The notes under the pieces were generated by a model. The model did not search any database and was not told where the DNA came from. It was given only the letters and a program-made list of their open reading frames with translations. 22,706 bases of DNA from JALEGB01 sp038530925. Lineage in GTDB: Bacteria > Pseudomonadota > Alphaproteobacteria > Rhodobacterales > Rhodobacteraceae. The stretch's first letter is position 1. Each line of letters starts with the position of its first letter. The position numbers were made by a program, and so were the translations under genes. The stretch is from assembly GCA_038530925.1 (NCBI GenBank), contig JBCBCG010000045.1:1-22706 (forward strand). Direction: 5' to 3'. Below are positions 19,756 to 22,706 of the stretch, one piece after another.

Positions 19756-22706
19756 TTACTCCGCAGGTTCGGCCGGCTCCGGCTCAACAGCGCTCGGCGC
19801 TTCGAGCGCGGGCGCGGCGGCGGCTTCGGCGGCGGCGCGGCGTTCATCGAGGATTTTCTTATCGCGATCTGCGGCGATGCCTTTCATCTTATGCGTAGCG
19901 CCGCCGGTGCCGGCGGGGATCAGCCGGCCGACGATCACATTCTCCTTCAAGCCGATCAGACGGTCGCGCTTGCCCTGCACCGAGGCCTCCGTCAGCACCC
20001 GCGTCGTCTCCTGGAACGAGGCCGCGGAGATGAAGGAGCGGGTCTGCAGCGAGGCTTTCGTGATGCCGAGCAAGACCGGCGAGCCTTTGGCGGGCGCGCG
20101 CCCTTCGGCCTCGGCCTTCTCATTGACCTCGTCGAATTCGAGCCGATCCACCTGCTCGCCGGCCAGCAGCGTGGTGTCGCCGCTCTCCTCGATCTCCACC
20201 TTTTGCAGCATTTGGCGCACGATCACTTCAATATGCTTGTCGTTGATCTTCACGCCTTGCAGACGATAGACGTCCTGCACTTCGTTGATGAGGAAGTCGG
20301 CGAGCGCCTCGATCCCCATAATCGCCAGAATGTCATGCGGCGCCGGCTTACCGTCGAGCAGATACTCGCCCTTCTGAATGAAGTCGCCCTCTTGCACCGG
20401 AATGTGCTTGCCCTTCGGCAGCAGATACTCCTTCGCCTCCAGGCTCTCATCCAGCGGCTCGATGCTGACGCGGCGCTTGTTCTTATAGTCTTTGCCGAAG
20501 CGCACGCGGCCGTCGATCTCGGCGATCACGGCGTGATCCTTCGGACGCCGCGCCTCGAAGAGCTCGGCCACCCGCGGCAGACCGCCGGTGATGTCCTTGG
20601 TCTTCGCGCCTTCATTCGGGATCCGCGCGATCACGTCGCCGGCTTTGATCGGCTGGCCGTCATCCACCGCCAGGATCGCGTCCACTGACATGAAGTAATG
20701 CGCCGGATTGCCCGTATCGAGCTTCACCATCTCGCCGTCTTCATCGACCAGCGTGATCGCCGGCTTCAGCTCATTGCCCTTCGGCGCGGCGCGCCAATCG
20801 GAGACGATGCGCTGGCTGATGCCGGTCGCCTCGTCCATCTCCTCACGCACCGACACGCCGGTGACGAGATCGACGAATTTCGCCACGCCCGCTTTTTCGG
20901 AGATGATGGGCATGGAGTAGGGATCCCACTCCGCCAGCTTCTGGCCGCGCGCGATCTCATCGCCCTCCGCTGCGTGCAGCTTCGAGCCGTAGATCATTTT
21001 GTGCACCGCGCGCTCGCGCCCTTGCTCATCTACGATGGCGAGCTGGACGTTGCGGCCCATCACGATCGACTGGCCGGCCTGATCGGTGATCAGGTTCGCA
21101 TTGCGGATCTCAAGCTTGCCCTCCTGGCTCGCCTCAAGGAAGGACTGATCGCCGAGCGTCGCCGCGCCGCCGATATGGAAGGTGCGCATGGTCAACTGCG
21201 TGCCCGGCTCGCCGATCGACTGCGCCGCGATGATGCCCACGGCCTCGCCGGTGTTCACCGGCGCGCCGCGCGCGAGATCGCGCCCATAGCAGGTGGCGCA
21301 GACGCCGTCCTTCAGCGCGCAGGTCAGCGGCGAGCGGATCTTCACCGTGATCACGCCCTTTTCTTCGATCAGCTTGCTATCCGCCTCATCGAGCAAGCGC
21401 CCGCGCTCGAACAGGAGCGAGTTGTCCGCCGGATCCAGCACATCTTCGTTGGTGACGCGGCCCAGGATCCGCTCGGAGAGAGAGGCGATGATCTCGCCGC
21501 CATCCACCACCGCGCCGACGGTGATGCCGACATCGGTGCCGCAATCCCTCTCTTTAACGATGCAATCCTGCGCCACATCGACAAGACGCCGCGTCAGATA
21601 GCCTGAGTTCGCCGTCTTAAGCGCCGTATCCGCCAGACCTTTCCGCGCGCCATGGGTCGAGTTGAAGTACTCGCCCACGGTGAGGCCTTCTTTGAAGTTC
21701 GCGATGATCGGCGTCTCGATGATCTCGCCGGACGGCTTCGCCATCAGCCCGCGCATCGCGCCGAGCTGGCGCATCTGCGTGGGCGAGCCGCGCGCGCCGG
21801 AATGGGACATCATGTAGACCGAGTTCGGCTCCATGGTCCGGCCGGCGTCGTCTTTGCGCACCGCCGAGATCTCGCCCATCATCGAGGCGGAGACCTTGTC
21901 CGTGCATTTCGCCCAGGCGTCGACCACCTTGTTGTACTTCTCGCCTTGAGTGATCAGCCCGTCCATATATTGCTGTTCGAACTCAGTCACTTGCAGGCGC
22001 GTCTCTTCGACGATCTCCCATTTGTTCTGGGGGATCACCATATCGTCCTTGCCGAAGGAGATACCGGCCTTGAACGCTTCCTGAAAGCCTAGGGTCATGA
22101 TCTGATCGCAGAAGATCACCGACTCTTTCTGCCCGCAATGGCGATAGACCGTGTCGATCACCTCGCCGATATCGCGCTTACGCAGCACGCGGTTCACCAC
22201 CTCGAAAGTGATCCCCGCCGCTTTAGGCAGAAGATTGGCGATCATCATGCGGCCAGGCGTGCTGTCGACCCGCTGCGAGATCCGCTCGCCGCTCTCATCC
22301 ACGCTCTCGAACCGCATCGTGACTTTGGAGTGCAGCGTCACCAACTTCGCGGCCAGCGCATGCTCGATTTCGGACATGTTCGCGAACGCCATGCCTTCGC
22401 CTGGCTCGCCGTCTTTTTCGAGGCTCAGATAATAAAGGCCGAGCACCATGTCCTGGCTCGGCACGATGATCGGCTTGCCGTTGGCTGGGCTGAGGATGTT
22501 GTTGGTCGACATCATCAGCACGCGCGCCTCAAGCTGCGCCTCCAAGCTGAGCGGCACATGCACGGCCATCTGATCGCCGTCGAAATCGGCGTTGAAGGCC
22601 GAGCAAACCAGCGGATGCAGCTGGATCGCTTTGCCCTCGATCAGCACCGGCTCAAAGGCCTGAATGCCCAGCCGGTGAAGCGTCGGCGCGCGGTTCAACA
22701 TCACCG
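19756..22706 (-). CDS. rpoC: RNA polymerase beta' subunit (5' end cut by window)
   Basis: Beta' forms half of the RNA polymerase active-site cleft. The visible 982 or so residues are the C-terminal two thirds or more; the frame enters from the right edge as VMLNRAPTLHRLG, so the first GTG is internal, not a start. The catalytic magnesium motif NADFDGDQMAVH is at residues 38-49 of the fragment. Further on are the F-loop region (SHSGARGSPTQMRQLGAMRG, about 300-320), the bridge helix (STHGARKGLADTALKTANSG onward, about 345-380) and zinc ligands C388, C462, C469 and C472. The start of the trigger loop (GEAVGIIAAQSIGEPGTQLT) is near 486-505. The C-terminus ends in an alanine-, proline- and glutamate-rich tail. 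rpoB should lie just upstream, outside the window. Confidence 0.98.
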   Translation of the reverse strand, partial: VMLNRAPTLHRLGIQAFEPVLIEGKAIQLHPLVCSAFNADFDGDQMAVHVPLSLEAQLEARVLMMSTNNILSPANGKPIIVPSQDMVLGLYYLSLEKDGEPGEGMAFANMSEIEHALAAKLVTLHSKVTMRFESVDESGERISQRVDSTPGRMMIANLLPKAAGITFEVVNRVLRKRDIGEVIDTVYRHCGQKESVIFCDQIMTLGFQEAFKAGISFGKDDMVIPQNKWEIVEETRLQVTEFEQQYMDGLITQGEKYNKVVDAWAKCTDKVSASMMGEISAVRKDDAGRTMEPNSVYMMSHSGARGSPTQMRQLGAMRGLMAKPSGEIIETPIIANFKEGLTVGEYFNSTHGARKGLADTALKTANSGYLTRRLVDVAQDCIVKERDCGTDVGITVGAVVDGGEIIASLSERILGRVTNEDVLDPADNSLLFERGRLLDEADSKLIEEKGVITVKIRSPLTCALKDGVCATCYGRDLARGAPVNTGEAVGIIAAQSIGEPGTQLTMRTFHIGGAATLGDQSFLEASQEGKLEIRNANLITDQAGQSIVMGRNVQLAIVDEQGRERAVHKMIYGSKLHAAEGDEIARGQKLAEWDPYSMPIISEKAGVAKFVDLVTGVSVREEMDEATGISQRIVSDWRAAPKGNELKPAITLVDEDGEMVKLDTGNPAHYFMSVDAILAVDDGQPIKAGDVIARIPNEGAKTKDITGGLPRVAELFEARRPKDHAVIAEIDGRVRFGKDYKNKRRVSIEPLDESLEAKEYLLPKGKHIPVQEGDFIQKGEYLLDGKPAPHDILAIMGIEALADFLINEVQDVYRLQGVKINDKHIEVIVRQMLQKVEIEESGDTTLLAGEQVDRLEFDEVNEKAEAEGRAPAKGSPVLLGITKASLQTRSFISAASFQETTRVLTEASVQGKRDRLIGLKENVIVGRLIPAGTGGATHKMKGIAADRDKKILDERRAAAEAAAAPALEAPSAVEPEPAEPAE

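Noticed and set aside
19756..21606. Long plus-strand open frames opposite rpoC
   Set aside because: They are antisense to the zinc and trigger-loop regions of rpoC, which are plainly coding; composition is typical of shadows.
1..22706. CRISPR arrays, insertion sequences, prophage genes or a novel defence system
   Set aside because: No spaced direct repeats, transposase or integrase motifs, or foreign-looking base composition were seen; the whole window is conserved housekeeping DNA.

Overview
The window is a 22.7-kb, GC-rich housekeeping block in which every convincing gene lies on the minus strand, so the genes are transcribed from the right edge to the left. It carries the 3' part of rpoC, a small exported YbjN-like protein, the str genes (rpsL, rpsG, fusA, tuf), and then the S10, spc and alpha ribosomal protein clusters through adk and rpsM-rpsK to a left-truncated rpoA. 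High GC, the secY-adk-rpsM-rpsK-rpoA order without rpmJ, a zinc-free 101-residue S14, and promoter-like boxes resembling the Caulobacter housekeeping consensus all point to an alphaproteobacterium. Genus and family cannot be told from the window alone.

Layout in transcription order. (1) 22706-19756: rpoC, 5' end outside the window, closed by a clear intrinsic terminator (19684-19713). (2) 19561-19103: a 152-residue secreted YbjN-domain protein, preceded by two inverted repeats. (3) 18969-18941: a good promoter, followed by rpsL, rpsG, fusA and tuf, closed by a perfect 30-bp palindrome plus T7 terminator (14328-14364). (4) 14205-9745: rpsJ, rplC, rplD, rplW, rplB, rpsS, rplV, rpsC, continuing to rplP, rpmC, rpsQ. 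(5) 8437-1864: rplN, rplX, rplE, rpsN, rpsH, rplF, rplR, rpsE, rpmD, rplO, secY, adk. (6) 1760 to the left edge: rpsM, rpsK, rpoA, with a plausible promoter of their own in the adk-rpsM gap.

Together the genes supply the two largest kinds of growth machinery (RNA polymerase alpha and beta' subunits, and about half of the ribosomal proteins), the elongation factors EF-Tu and EF-G, the SecY translocon channel and adenylate kinase. All proteins look intact and of normal length apart from the two cut by the window edges. I see no mobile element, CRISPR array, tRNA or rRNA gene, and no sign of horizontal transfer.

I did not find a novel system. What deserves a second look is mostly RNA-level: unusually long spacers (50-196 nt) between ribosomal protein genes, most holding a GC-rich hairpin; a branched, U-tract-ending fold just ahead of rplC; a terminator-like hairpin in the rpsL leader; and the YbjN-like gene with its dyad-rich leader wedged between the rpoBC and str transcription units.
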